Part shown: positions 1 to 12,100 of the stretch, piece after piece
Numbering within the stretch: the first letter of the stretch is position 1
How the letters are laid out: each line of letters begins with the position of its first letter
Assembly (NCBI GenBank): GCA_024349245.1
Contig: JALDNG010000004.1
Coordinates: forward strand, 5,760,001-5,824,000
Length of the DNA stretch: 64,000 nt
Direction of reading: 5' to 3'
Source of the DNA: Neodontobutis hainanensis
Taxonomy: Eukaryota > Chordata > Actinopteri > Gobiiformes > Odontobutidae
Translations under genes and position numbers: made by a program
Notes under the pieces: generated by a model
The model's database searches: none
What the model was told of the DNA's origin: nothing
Seen by the model: only the letters and a program-made list of their open reading frames with translations

Positions 1-3000
1 AAAGGATTGTTTTGTCATCTAACCTTAAATCATGGCCCTTTACTGCCAGTGCTGCCTCACCACTGGCCCAAACCTGTTCTGTGAAAATCAAAAACTGAAT
101 TAAGAACAAGTAAGACTAAAACCAACAAAAGAGGTTATAAATAGCAATAACTCAATCTTTTGAAAAGACTAGTTTTAGATTTGCTTTCTGACCAGCGTCT
201 TAACATTTACTACATGAAGAAAACTTGAACTTAAACTGTCTGAAGAAACTCATTATTACTCATTATCTTTTCTGAAATAGTTAATTTATGCTGTTATGCA
301 CTACATTCAGATGGCATTACTCAGCTAGTTTTTACAGAGGAGACCTTTAAATGGTTAAAAGTTAAAACTGTCAGTCCAGATTGGGACAAACAGAAGGAAA
401 GATGGCTGCTGCGAGAAGCTGTTAATGTTGGCAGAGTGCAGAGGAATTGATCGTATTTGGTGGTGCTGACGGGATTGCTGACAGCTGCTTGGATAAATGT
501 AGGTGCTTAGGCCTGATATGTGATCACTGTGGGCCCTGCAATCCTTTATGTCAGATTCTGAATTTTGGATTCTGATTCTACATAAAAAAGTTTTTATTAA
601 ACATGGTGTGTGTTGGTCAGTCTGCCTTTTATAATTTGTTATTTGAGTTACTGAACTGTAGCATTGCTCATTGTGGACAACGGGGCAGTGAGCCTCTAGC
701 AACACACCTGATATATTTCTAAAGAGCTAAAGCAGATGAGGAGATGAGGATTCCATGAGTGTGAGGTCTCTCTTGTTCATGGGATGGATAACTTGGCAGT
801 GCTGATCCTTATCAACAAGTCAATCTGACTACTAAGCTACAACGACTAGATGCTAATGTCTGTGATATGGTAATATCAAGTGCAGTGCAGGCTTGTTCTA
901 CCATCATTATGATTTATTTTTTTGGGGCCTTTTAGCCTTTATTTGACAGTAGACAGTAGGTCGACAGGAAAGGCGAGAGAGAGACTCGTACTGGGTCTCT
1001 TGTATTTGTGTATTTGCTCTACCGACTGAGCTGGAGGCGCCCCCCAAGAGACTGCTTTCTTAGTAAGATGGATGAGTTAGTTGAGCTGACGAGCATCAAG
1101 AGCACAACTAGAGTGGCACCCTGCTGTTGAAAAGTATCTGACGTTGCTACTTAATGATGCTATAGTGGTCTAACTGGACATTATCCTCATAAGGTCTTTC
1201 TTGCTGTGGGACTCTCCTACACACCATGTGAAATAGTGCAGTGTTTGGTTGTTATTTCTTCTCAGTGGGGTGGGTGCTCATCTGTCTGGGTGTGTGTTTA
1301 TTTTCTAACTCTCTAGTAGCTCGGGGATGAATAAGGTGTCTCTTTTCTTATTTTACCTGTGGTATCTCAAAAGAGAAAAGGCATATTATGCCTTTTTCGT
1401 GGAACTGTCATTCCTCAATCAAAGTAAAGGTTAGAGGTCATGAACGTGGCTTGGGTTGCGAATAGGGAGTGGTTCTTCTGCAGCTCCTATCGCATCTAGA
1501 AAAATCTCTGGAGGCTCAACATCCCGAATGTCAGATGGGGCTTCAGAGACAGAGAAGGGCTTTTTTCTCAGAAGATGGTGGGTGCATTAATGCAGCAGCA
1601 GAGGAATTGCCATCACTGGGTGGGAGGTTTGGTCCACAGCCACATAACTTTGGATGTTTTTTTCAGAAGAATGCTTCCCATGCCTCAGCCCACTCCTATC
1701 CTTGTTGTTGTCCCAGATGCAAGGCTACACATCCTCTTCACACCACAAGGAAGAGGAGGAAAAATGACTAGATTGGGCCCACAGCCTGCATACTTCAATG
1801 TTGATGTGTGTGTTCTTCTTCAATTCCTGAACTAGACTTATCTTTTATTTTAAGTTCCACAAATTGTGTCTAGTGTATTACATTATGTACTGTTCCATCT
1901 ATCTTTGCCATAAGTATGTCTATGGTGACGATTGCCTTACTTTCAGGTCATTATTTTCTCATCAAGGTTGTGTTTTGTGACTGTTAAAAGCTCCAGCTTG
2001 TCTCTGTGCTGATAGGTTGACAGTTCTACAAATGCAGACCTCTTTGTAACCTCTTCTGTTCTTCTGTGGTGGCTTTAAGGACACCTTTGGACATCAGCAC
2101 ATACATAAAATTTAGTATTTATGAAGGGAGCCAAAAGAGTAAAGGCAGCGCACACTGCTGGGTAATTGGCCCTTACTGTTGTTTACAAGCCCTGGTTGCA
2201 AATCTTTTCTGTGAGTGTCTGGAAGAAGCCTTTTCTAATGTAGCAAAGCATTATAATCGTACTTCTATATGTATACTAAAAAAAAAAGGATTAGACCATT
2301 ATATTCCGCCTTTTATCTCTGTTGCCTTCACTTTTTGTTGCAGACACAATGTATGCCGTGGAGAGCTAATATGTGGATACATGGTTAACAGTGGGTTCTG
2401 GCAGTGAAAATGAGTACTTAGAAATATCAATGGCTCACAGAAAATAGTAGTTTTAGCTGAGGAGAAGGGGTAATAAAAGTCTTCATTATTAGTCACTATT
2501 TCTTCATCTAAGCAGTATAGAGGATCTTTCTAATTTAACAGTTCGATTAGTTCTGCTTTAGTGGCTTTGTGTAGTTGTAAAACATTCCATTTATATATAT
2601 GTCAATGCGGACAAACTTTTATGAACATGCCTGCTGTTTCTGTCATCACTGCACTTTCAAACATCATTGTTCTGGTGCTTGTTGTGTGGACCCCTGTTGC
2701 GTGCTTATTTGAAAACCTTCAAGGCCTTTGACATTGTATTGAGGTTTTCATGTATTTTTTTCATATATATTAGTGTTGCCATGTCATTTGTGTTAGCTTG
2801 GGGAAAAGCTGTCTGCTGGCTGACATTAATGCCCCATCATTAGCTGCGGAAATTTGTCGGAGCATGACATACTAAGGGGGAGTGAATTGTTATTAGGCAG
2901 AGAACGCCAGCGCCCGGATAGCCAATCAGTGAGTCATCCCAACTGATGAAGGAGCCCAGGCAAAAGTCCCACGTCCAGACCTAATGCACCTGTGATGACA

Positions 3001-5584
3001 CATAAGTAGTCAGTCATTAGCACATAGCCTGGTCTATAGACAAACATTGTGAATGTGTGTATTGGTTGACTAATGTTAAAGCTGTTCTGCTGCACTGTTC
3101 TTGCTGTAATTTGCATTTTATTGGCATCAGAGTGTAGGAGTTGAGGCCACAGGGGGAGGTTTATATAAAAAAGTGAGGGGAAGTTATAGACAGAGAAACA
3201 TATCTACATTTCCAAAATGATGTCCTCAAATGTTTGTTTTATTTAGTGTCACCTGTTAAAATGTTAAATCTGTGTTGTATATAAAACATACTTGTCAAGC
3301 CTAAAGCCAATATGTGCCTTTGGGTTGGGTTGGAAGAACAGCATCTAAACTAGAAACAGATGCAGAAATGAATGAAATGAGAGTAACATAAATAGAACAG
3401 TGGTTATCATAATGCCAATAACTAGAACAAAAGTACAACAAGGGTTTAAAAATATGGCCAAAACCATTATATTCATAAAACATTTTGTCAGAATTTCTAA
3501 AAGCCATCTCAGGCCCTCAGTATGATTTAGATTTACTGATAAATTTAAGCCTGTCACCACTCGTCTGCACTTATTTGTTAGCTGTTGGTGCAGAGCCAGG
3601 GCTGCCTCTACCGACTGGATAATTATGCTGTGTGCTAAAAATAAATGCACACAAGAAATGATAGAAAATGTGACAGTGTGAGGTATATATGTTAATGTTT
3701 GGCAGATGATTTTGATTAAAAAAAAACTCCACTTATCAGCATAGTCAAACCTTCTTTGTCAGGTTTCAGAGCCAAAGGGTTCGATCATGATGCACTTTGT
3801 AACAGCAGTAATTATAGGGCACCATTTTCATGTCTATTAAGTATCTCTTCAATCACTGAATTGTTTTTTTTCTTACAAGGAAGGGGGCTGTAATAACACT
3901 GTTTAATATTTTAACTAAGATCCAGTCTCTAAGAGTCCCTGAAACAGTTTGACACAACATTTGTCGAGTCATGTAATGTATGGTGACACTTGCCAGAATT
4001 GATCTTGCTTTGTTGATGACAGCTGTTCATATTGTTTCTTTATCTTATCAAATGCAAATGGTTATTCACAGTGTGATGTTTTATGGAATACAGTATATAT
4101 ATATGACCATTTAATAGTCATTTTAATGCCTTGGGTTTTAATGTTAAGGTAAATGACATTGGTGAGGCAACACAGCACGTTATGTAGAAAAAGATAAATT
4201 TACAATTGTCCAAATAGTCTTGCCTGCCAATGGGAGACTGGCAACATGCGGACAATTTCTTATTTTGTATGACAGAAGCAGTGCAGTAACAGTTGGGAAC
4301 CTTATGCATATGTAACTTTTCTTCAAAAATCTCAATGTAAAAAGGCACTGCAGGCATCTTTCTGGCGGACAACAGGAATAAATCTTCACCCCTGCCTCGC
4401 TGGGATGAAAGTTATCTGAAGTTTAAACTTCTCTAAAAAGTTTTGAGTAGCTCTAGGGAGCAGTCTTACTTTTCCTTATGCACTCACATATAGATCTTTG
4501 TTAATTTGAGGAGGGAAAACTTAAGTGTGTAAACCTTGTAAACTAAATCATTATAAAAGGAAGTCAAACTTGCTTTGCTCGCCGTGACAGCAGCTTCAGC
4601 TCTCAGTCTCGAATCAGATAAGTGTCACTGTGCGTCTTGGTGAAAATCCATACTTATAGGAGTTATTTTAGTGACACTAGCCCCTTTGTTACTCTGTCAT
4701 AACTATTTAGCACTCACAATAAGCCTACTGTTTGGCCAACATTAGCATGCAAGTCCTCTGTGGTAGTGGCACACCATTTCTGCTCACACAGTCTGGATAT
4801 TGTGTTGAGACAGGAATGCACTGGATGTCCTTTGCTGTGGGAGCAGGCGAGCCTAATGGATAGCTGTCAGCTGTGGACGTTTGAGGAATAGCTCTACTTC
4901 CAAATGAATGGAAGCAATATGCTCAACATGCCACTCATGGTTGAGATGATTGACCTGATAGAAAAAAATACATTTGAAAACCCTAACTAACCCTTTTGCT
5001 TTCACCCCAATCTTTAAAGTCTATCATCCACAAATTAACTTTTCAGAAATGAATGTACAATGCAAGGATTTAGACCCATGGGATCAAACTCTATTCTACT
5101 GTAGATGAGAATTGCTGACAAACAATTTTTGATATTATTCAAAAAGGAAATGCATATTACAGTATACTGTATATCAAGTACAATTGAGCAGTATAAATGA
5201 TTCAGTGATTCAAAATAAGAAAACCTATTAAATTATTGAAATACCAGTTATGCGTAATGCTTAAATTATCTATTTGGGCTGGACAAACGTTTGCCTGGGA
5301 CTATATTTGGCCCACAGACTTTGACTTGTATAATTTACGTTATGTACAATATTTAAAAATGCCTAAAGTGAAAGATCGCTCCGGGCCATTTACAGCTGAC
5401 TAGTTGCCTATAGCTGTGCGTCAGGTTAGGCTTGTTCCTGTTAAAAGTGAAATGTTAGCAGTGGTGTTTTCTGCTGCAGCAGGATGGGCACAGTCAGCTC
5501 AGAAAGAGCCCATTGTCCTCTGTACAGTCTGTTGTGTGCTATGCAGGCCTGAGCCATAGATGACCCTTTTTGTTTCTTGCGCAG
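1..5584. other. Non-coding upstream part of mbp (probable golli intron)
   Basis: No exon with convincing coding content and splice sites was found. The stretch is AT-rich. It holds one degraded reverse-oriented tRNA-SINE-like repeat near 905-1045 and a short coding-like minus-strand fragment at 1431-1567. It should be intronic to golli-mbp transcripts, because the golli exon at 5585 begins inside a codon and so needs an upstream exon, which is not visible here. Confidence 0.6.
905..1045 (-). repeat. Degraded tRNA-derived SINE-like repeat, reverse orientation
   Basis: The plus strand reads a 'cctttatttgacagta ... gacaggaaaggcgagagaga' type segment followed by 'ctctaccgactgagct', which is the reverse complement of a tRNA-like A-box region (AGCTCAGTCGGTAGAG). 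This combination is common in fish genomes. The B box is eroded. The boundaries are approximate. Confidence 0.5.
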
Positions 5585-5883
5585 GGCTGGGTGAGGCAGA
5601 TGCAAACCAGAACAATGGCTGCATCTCGACGAAGCCGGTGGTGACTGACTCCACGGGCGCTGAGGGCCCCTGCCAGCTCGGGACCCCCGCCAGTACAGCT
5701 GACCCTGACGCTGCCACGCCACGCCCCCACCTGGTCCGCCTCTTCTCCCGAGATGCCCCGGGCCGAGAGGACAACACCTTCAAAGAGCGACCCTCTGAAT
5801 CTGATGAGCTGCAGACCATCCAGGAGCACAGCGGAGCGACTTCAGAGTGCGGGTCGGACATCCCCGAACAGGACCTAGATTAG
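5585..5883 (+). CDS. mbp: golli-MBP specific exon (conserved golli core, ends at a stop)
   Basis: A 3' splice site (tttgtttcttgcgcag) precedes base 5585, and the frame enters in phase 1. The translation contains blocks diagnostic of golli proteins: GEADANQNNG, RPHLVRLFSRDAPGREDNTF and SESDELQTIQE. Golli proteins come from an upstream promoter of the MBP gene and act in neurons, oligodendrocyte precursors and lymphocytes rather than as compact-myelin components. Read straight through, the frame ends at TAG 5881-5883 after SDIPEQDLD, giving a golli-only tail. Two possible donors inside it, after 5846 (GA|GTGCGG) and after 5852 (GG|GTCGGA), are both phase 2 and would join in frame to an acceptor at 6006 just before the classic MBP ATG. 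The upstream exon(s) with the golli N-terminus are not recognisable in the window. Confidence 0.9.
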
Positions 5884-6009
5884 GCTAGCTTTTCCCTCCC
5901 ATCTTCCTCTCTTTTCTTGTTTCCGTCCTCTGCCATTGGTCTCTTTTTGAAAAGAGAAAACAAGCCACATTTGACAAATACAAACATCCCACCGACTACT
6001 ACTAGCGCC
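5884..6009 (+). promoter_or_regulatory. mbp: Probable 5' UTR / proximal promoter of classic mbp transcript
   Basis: These 126 bases separate the golli stop codon from the classic MBP ATG. In mammals the oligodendrocyte/Schwann-cell MBP transcript starts in the equivalent interval, downstream of the golli exon. No clear TATA box is visible. A possible splice acceptor (actactactag, ending 6005) lies four bases before the ATG. The assignment rests on position. Confidence 0.5.
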
Positions 6010-6129
6010 ATGGCTTCTGCAAGCAGCTCTGCACAGGCCGCCTTCGGGCTGAGCCGCAAGAAGAAGAACCCTGGAGTTCTGGATCAGATTGGAAAGTTCT
6101 TTGGAGGGGACAAAAAAAAGAAGAGCAAG
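6010..6129 (+). CDS. mbp: mbp classic exon 1 (residues 1-40)
   Basis: Starts MASASSSAQAAFGLSRKKK, contains the membrane-binding GVLDQIGKFFGGD block and ends in a lysine-rich DKKKKSK. The donor is AAG|GTGAGG at 6130. An in-frame stop (GTGAGGTAG) follows at once, so the exon must be spliced to continue. Confidence 0.95.
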
Positions 6130-9100
6130 GTGAGGTAGCAAGGAGCATTGAATATCTCAGTTAAATCTGCTGATTCACTCCCAGAACTACTTTTTTGCTT
6201 CTTTTAAAGTAATCTTATTAGATTCGTCACATTTTGGTTTGGTTATGTTTATGGTGAACCCAAGTTGCCAACACATCGTCCTAAAAGATGTTACAAGTGG
6301 ACTTTGAATAACGACTTGGGGTGGGGTCGGATTGATTTGAATCATTTTCAATGCCATTAGGTTGTGATTATTATTGATTTTATATAATATTCATATTTGT
6401 ATTATTTGAATGGTACTGACGTGTTCTTAAGAGTAAGATGTAATATACGTATTGTCAAAGTGATATAGTCTTAAGTAAATGGTGGAAATGTTGATTTGTT
6501 GCTGTCAGATAACTGCAGATACACGAACAGACTTTTTTCAGGTACTTTCTAATGCGATGGGAAAGGTTGTCCCTGTGTGTATCATTAAGGTGTTTGTGTC
6601 GAGCCATTAGAAACTCTTCATAGACTCACCTTACAATTACATGATTGTTTTTTTTTTTTTTTGCTGCAGAAAGAGGTACTTACTAAGCAGTTAATGACAA
6701 GATATAACGATCAAAGAAATCTACAATGGAGAATAACATTAAGTTATTAAATGCAGTGAGGGACTGCTGTAATCCTGTTTGGGACTATTAACAAGACGGT
6801 ACATGGCTGAAAGTGCTAAAATTGTTAAAGAGATAGAGCTACTAGGACTAGTTTTGGCAGTGAACCACGCAGTGCTAAAATGGCACAAGCTCAACCTCTA
6901 TTAGACACTCATACACTCGTACTCATTAATGCCCTCTGAAGTGTTCTGAAAAGTGGAACTTGTACACATTTGCGATGAGCTGTATTGAAACTTTGTGGCA
7001 TAGCTGCTATGGCATGTTCAAGCTAAACCTCAAAGTTATTTTAGTTAAACAGAACCACCCCTGTAGAGGTTCGTGTGTCCGGAAAGCTGTAGACCTAACT
7101 CCTGTGGACAAAATATGTGACGATATGCTTTCAGTCCATCTTTTGTAACCTATGAAAGGCTTTTGCAGAGAAATGATTGAACAACTTAAAAATATGCATT
7201 TTCCCCCATGCCTTACATACGGTATACTTCAGCTATGGACAGCCGTTGAAGTTATGATTCAGGAAGATAATTATATATATAAATATATTCTGGTAATGTT
7301 TTTACCGGAATAAATGTTATTTTTCTTTTGAGAAATGTTACTTTTAAATTGTTCTGGAAAATGTCAGAACAGAACAAATTGTGATTTTGATTTGCTATTT
7401 AGCTGAGGCTAGTGACCAACTCTTGCTGCAGTATTTTCAATTTTTTTGTTCTTGATACCTGGAAATTATGTGTTGCTCTCCACATTAATGCTGTGTTTAC
7501 TAAAAGATAAAAGCTGTACAAATATATATTTATGTATTCACCAAGGGTTTGCCTTCTAATGATGAGTGTTGGCGTCTCTTGTAAGTGACAGACAGGCCCT
7601 CCCCACATCGGTTTACCTGACAAACAAACTCATTTTTGCTTCCACCCTTTTCACCAAAAGAATTAATCTTGGAGTTATTCAGATTCATTTTGAAGCTGAC
7701 CTGCCTGTCTGCGTGTGCACATTCCCTTCCTCGCTGATTTCTAAACTTCAAGGCTGCAGTATTACCAAGAACCATTGTGTCATAGCTTTTTGCTCAGTCT
7801 TTAAAGTGCATGCTTTCTTGCTGTATTATTTTAATCTTTGGTGGGCTTAGAAACAGATTTTTCAACCCAGTTCAAAAATAAGTCTTAAGATGGCATGTAA
7901 CAGCTGTTAGATATTATGCCAAAAATGGTTGAAAAACTATCAATCTCAGGATGTAAAACCAAAAGCAGGATATTTGCATATGAAAGCTAACAGGCGTTTG
8001 ATCAATAAAAGCATGATTATCTGCTTATTAAAAGGGAATTAGATTTGTATAAGAAATAGCTTTTATGCAAAAATAGTCATAAAAATGAACATATTTGCAT
8101 TTGCTGAATGACAGACACCGTCAGTGATGTTTACTCTCTGTAAATGGATCAGGCTTCAGCAGAACAGCTTCTAGTGAGAAACCAAACCTCATGTGCTACT
8201 GTACTCTAACCCCAGTGTCTTGGATGGGGAGGGGCTTCTCTCTCTCCATCCGTTAGCTCACCTCAGGTTCATGTGTCTTTGACCCAGGACGGCGAGTTTA
8301 TTCGATCCAGCAGCGGATCAGCACTGATCCTGCTTCATAACGCCTTGTAACTTGTAGCTGTTGTTGTGACTGGTGACCAGTTCCTAACCTAACCCTGTTC
8401 AAAGCTTTTGGATTATTACTGCTTGATTAAATCTCTTTAACAACACCCTCAGCGCTCTCTTTGTTTTTTTTAATATGCTTGGCTTGATGACTTCATTTGA
8501 TTTCTCTCTTGTTATAAACACTTTAAAACTTTTGGAATTACTCTGCAAACAGCTGCTCAAAGTAACAACCATGCTCAAAGGTTCCAAAAACATGCACAGT
8601 TGAGTCCAAAAGAAAGACAGACTTGAGATGTTATACTTTACCTAAACACACTGCATTGTGAGACAAAGTGACGTTTTTGCCTAAAGCAATTTACACTTTC
8701 CATCACACTAATCCCATGAACTAACCATGTGTGTTCCTTCTAAGTGAAGATTAGGTAAATAGATCCACTGATGTGAGAAATATGGATGGCACTTTTTGGT
8801 TTGCTATGTTCACAAAAAAAGGGTAGGTACTGACACAACCCCTCAAAGTCTGAAAGTACTCTATCTTGGGTTAAATGCAAATAATGACTATTGTCAATCT
8901 GAGAAACAGGACTACTAAGATATAGCCTAATAAAGGGCTAAGGTACTTCTGTCCTCTCAGGGAGTGCTCAGAAATGGATGACTGACTCCACAGGTAGTTT
9001 TGGAGTTGTAGAGAAGAAAAAAACAAAATACCGCTAAGCATTCATACATTTATAAGACGGCATCCCAAATTGAAAAGCAGACTTCTAATTTAAAAAATAA

Positions 9101-12100
9101 CATTTACAAACGTTTTGGGAGCATGGTTTGGACAAAGCAAACCAAGGATCATTTCAAATTGCATAATACGCCACCTTTAGTCATTTAGTAATTTTTTTAC
9201 TCATAGGACATTTTAAATAGAAAATTGTGCATTCCATTTACAAGAGATGCCCATTTTCCTCTTTAGCATTTATGTAAAATAACCTATATAATATTTGGAA
9301 ATAATTTAAATCAAAATAACTGAGATTCAAGGAGCGCCCAAAAAGTAAAAGTCTTTCACATAATTTTCTAAAAAAAGTTATTTGTCAATTAGGAAGCAGA
9401 GAAAAAAACATAAAGTCGACCATCAAGAAGCTGATATCAACGTCTTATCCTTGCCTTCTGCAGGACATTGTCAATTTCCAATTTCCCTGTTGTTTGTCCC
9501 ATTATAAGTAACTGTGGTCAGTTCACTGGGTAACTGTGACCGTCCACAGGCCACTGCCAACGATTATTACCACCATCCAACAAACACTTGGTTCAGAGAA
9601 CACAGAGAAAACTGCAATCACTCAAAAGGCATTGCCATTCTCCAAGCTTAATTTTTTACCCCCGTCTACATTCAAGAAACCAATCTGGCCAAGTAACTCG
9701 AACCAGAAAATGATTGCTTTAGCTCCATAATGAATACAAACAGCTTTGAGCGACAGCCATCTTCTGAACACATGCTGCAAACAGGCGATAGTTCAGCATT
9801 TTCTTGTTTTCATCGTTGTTGTTTGCTGCCAATGAGTTCAGAAAATTAAAAAGAGCACATATTCCTTAAGGGTTTGGCACTGAACATTGTGTTTTTTTTA
9901 ACCAAAAAGAATAAAATGAATGAGATTTCCTTTTTCTCAGTCATATTTGACTGCTAACATAAATAGCTTAATTTGGTATTTTTTAACATTTCTCTTCAAA
10001 TCTTTATCTTGTGATGTGTATGCTATTGTTGGGGTCTATAAGGGTTGCCAGACAGTTATTTAAATATTTTTTTTAAAGCAGATAATTCTTTGATTGTGAA
10101 TCCTTGTGCTCTTCCTTCCTCTTTATTGTTTAGAAAAGAATGCATGGGAGGCAGCGTACACAGTTAAACAGAAAGGGGAAGATTAACTCTCCATATATGC
10201 ATTTGAGTCCTAACTACTGCTGGAAGCCAAACTGAGAGGTAATCAACGGATGATTGTGTTCTGTGCCACAGTGAAGGAAAACCTTAAATGGAGGTGTAGG
10301 CAGTGTGCCATAGAGTAGGGATGTTGTCAACCCCAGCAGCTAACTTTTTCTCTTTGTAAAGTTTTAAAGTTTTAACAAGGATCTTTTTCAGACCTCAAGA
10401 TTCATTAGTATGGATCAGGCCAAAGAAAAGGAAATATTCTATCCCAGAATATGAGTAACATCACCAACAGGCTACCAGCGTATGATAAATTGCAGGTAGA
10501 TAAGATAGATTTGTATGGTTATATGGTCAAAAACATACGTTTTTTTTGCAGAGGTATAAAATAGAAAGCTCCCGGGCTTCTGTCAGAAATTGAGTTGCAT
10601 TCAAAAGAGTACAGCAGAGACATCAATCGTCTTTGATTCTGTGCGACCTACAACAACCCATTTAAAACCACTAAAGTACAATTTTAAGCTCGTCAGGCAT
10701 CGACCAAAAATAGATCCTCCAATTAGATACAGACCACAAAGACTGCAAAGGTCGACTTGAATGTTGCATGATTCAAAGTACAGTCTAAAAATGCTCTATT
10801 TCATTTGACGCCAAAGATTGCGTATGCACATACAAATAGTGCACCTTTTCCCTTTCTTGCAGTACACCTGTATCCACTCCTCTTCATCCATTTATGATTG
10901 GAGCATTCTTGCTTTACAAAGAAACTAAGCTTCTTCAGACCAAAAAGTCCCTTGCTGCTCCAAAAATATAACCACTATACTTACTGAAATTGATACTGTA
11001 GCAACATGGTATTTCAAATTCCCTTCACATTGGCATTAGAGACACTCCAACCAATGATTAATGTAGCCTATTTGTGTCAAAATTACATTCAGCTGCACTG
11101 ACACGGAAAAGAAGCCAGGTGTAATTGCACCAGCGCCACCTTTGTAGTATATAATAGAATTTGTGAAGACATCATGGTTTCCACAGAGATTGTACTCATC
11201 CCCGTTCATTTACTTTTATTTCCCCTTCACGTCATTTACGTCGTGACTCCCAACAAACATGGCTCTATCCCACAGTAATAGACAGTTTTTCAAGAGGACA
11301 TCATTAAGGACAACACTGTGGTTGATACAGATGCAGATATTAACAAAAGAAAGGAATATAATCCCAACAATAGGAACAGTCAATGTGTGTATGTCTTTAT
11401 GTAACAACCAATTTTCCATAAAAAAAAAAAAAAATGCTTTCTTTGGTGGCATATGTGCACCTTTCAGTAAATTGTCCAGTGCTCCATTTCTCACAAAAAC
11501 ACATAAAACACCTAGATACAAAAACAATATCATGCCCTGTAAATGGAGCTTTGGCAGTCTAAGTATTCCCCCATATTTTTGGTTACTCTTGGTACTTTGA
11601 TGTGAGATAATGGATCATGCACAAACTCACACTTCCACGCTCCATTAAAGGGTCAGAGAAAAGGGATGAGTAAGGTGACATTAACCGAAAAGACTAGACG
11701 TAGAGAAGGAGGTGGAAATGAGTTTGTTCTCCCGTGGGCTGCAGTTGGCAGGTATTAGATGTGAGAGAAATTATAAGTCTTTTAAAAGCTTTAAAATAGA
11801 TTAATGCTAAAAAGGTTTTACATTTTTATACCTCCGAGACAGAAAATAAATGATACCGACCTCTTATTAACAAAGCCAACGTGAATCAAATTGTTTTATG
11901 TTAATACAGAAAAACACAATTGTAGAACTCCTAACCTTATAACTGAATAAATCTATGGAGGAATGGAAAATATTTTTGCAGAGATGCAGTGTGTTATGTT
12001 ATGTCCACACTGCTGCTCACCGGGTCAGTGCACTGTCCAAGGCTGCCACATGGTATAGGTTCCCTTCTGAAGTCAGCGGAGGGTTTAGCTTCTGGGAGCA

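Noticed and set aside
1469..1835. Plus-strand open frames of 100 and 86 codons with Cys/His residues
   Set aside because: Overlapping frames without splice sites; Cys and His spacing fits no zinc-binding pattern. The antisense reading looks more protein-like.
5441..5861. Minus-strand open frames of 93-120 codons over the golli exon
   Set aside because: They are antisense to the strongly conserved golli coding sequence, which explains their openness; none has a known domain.
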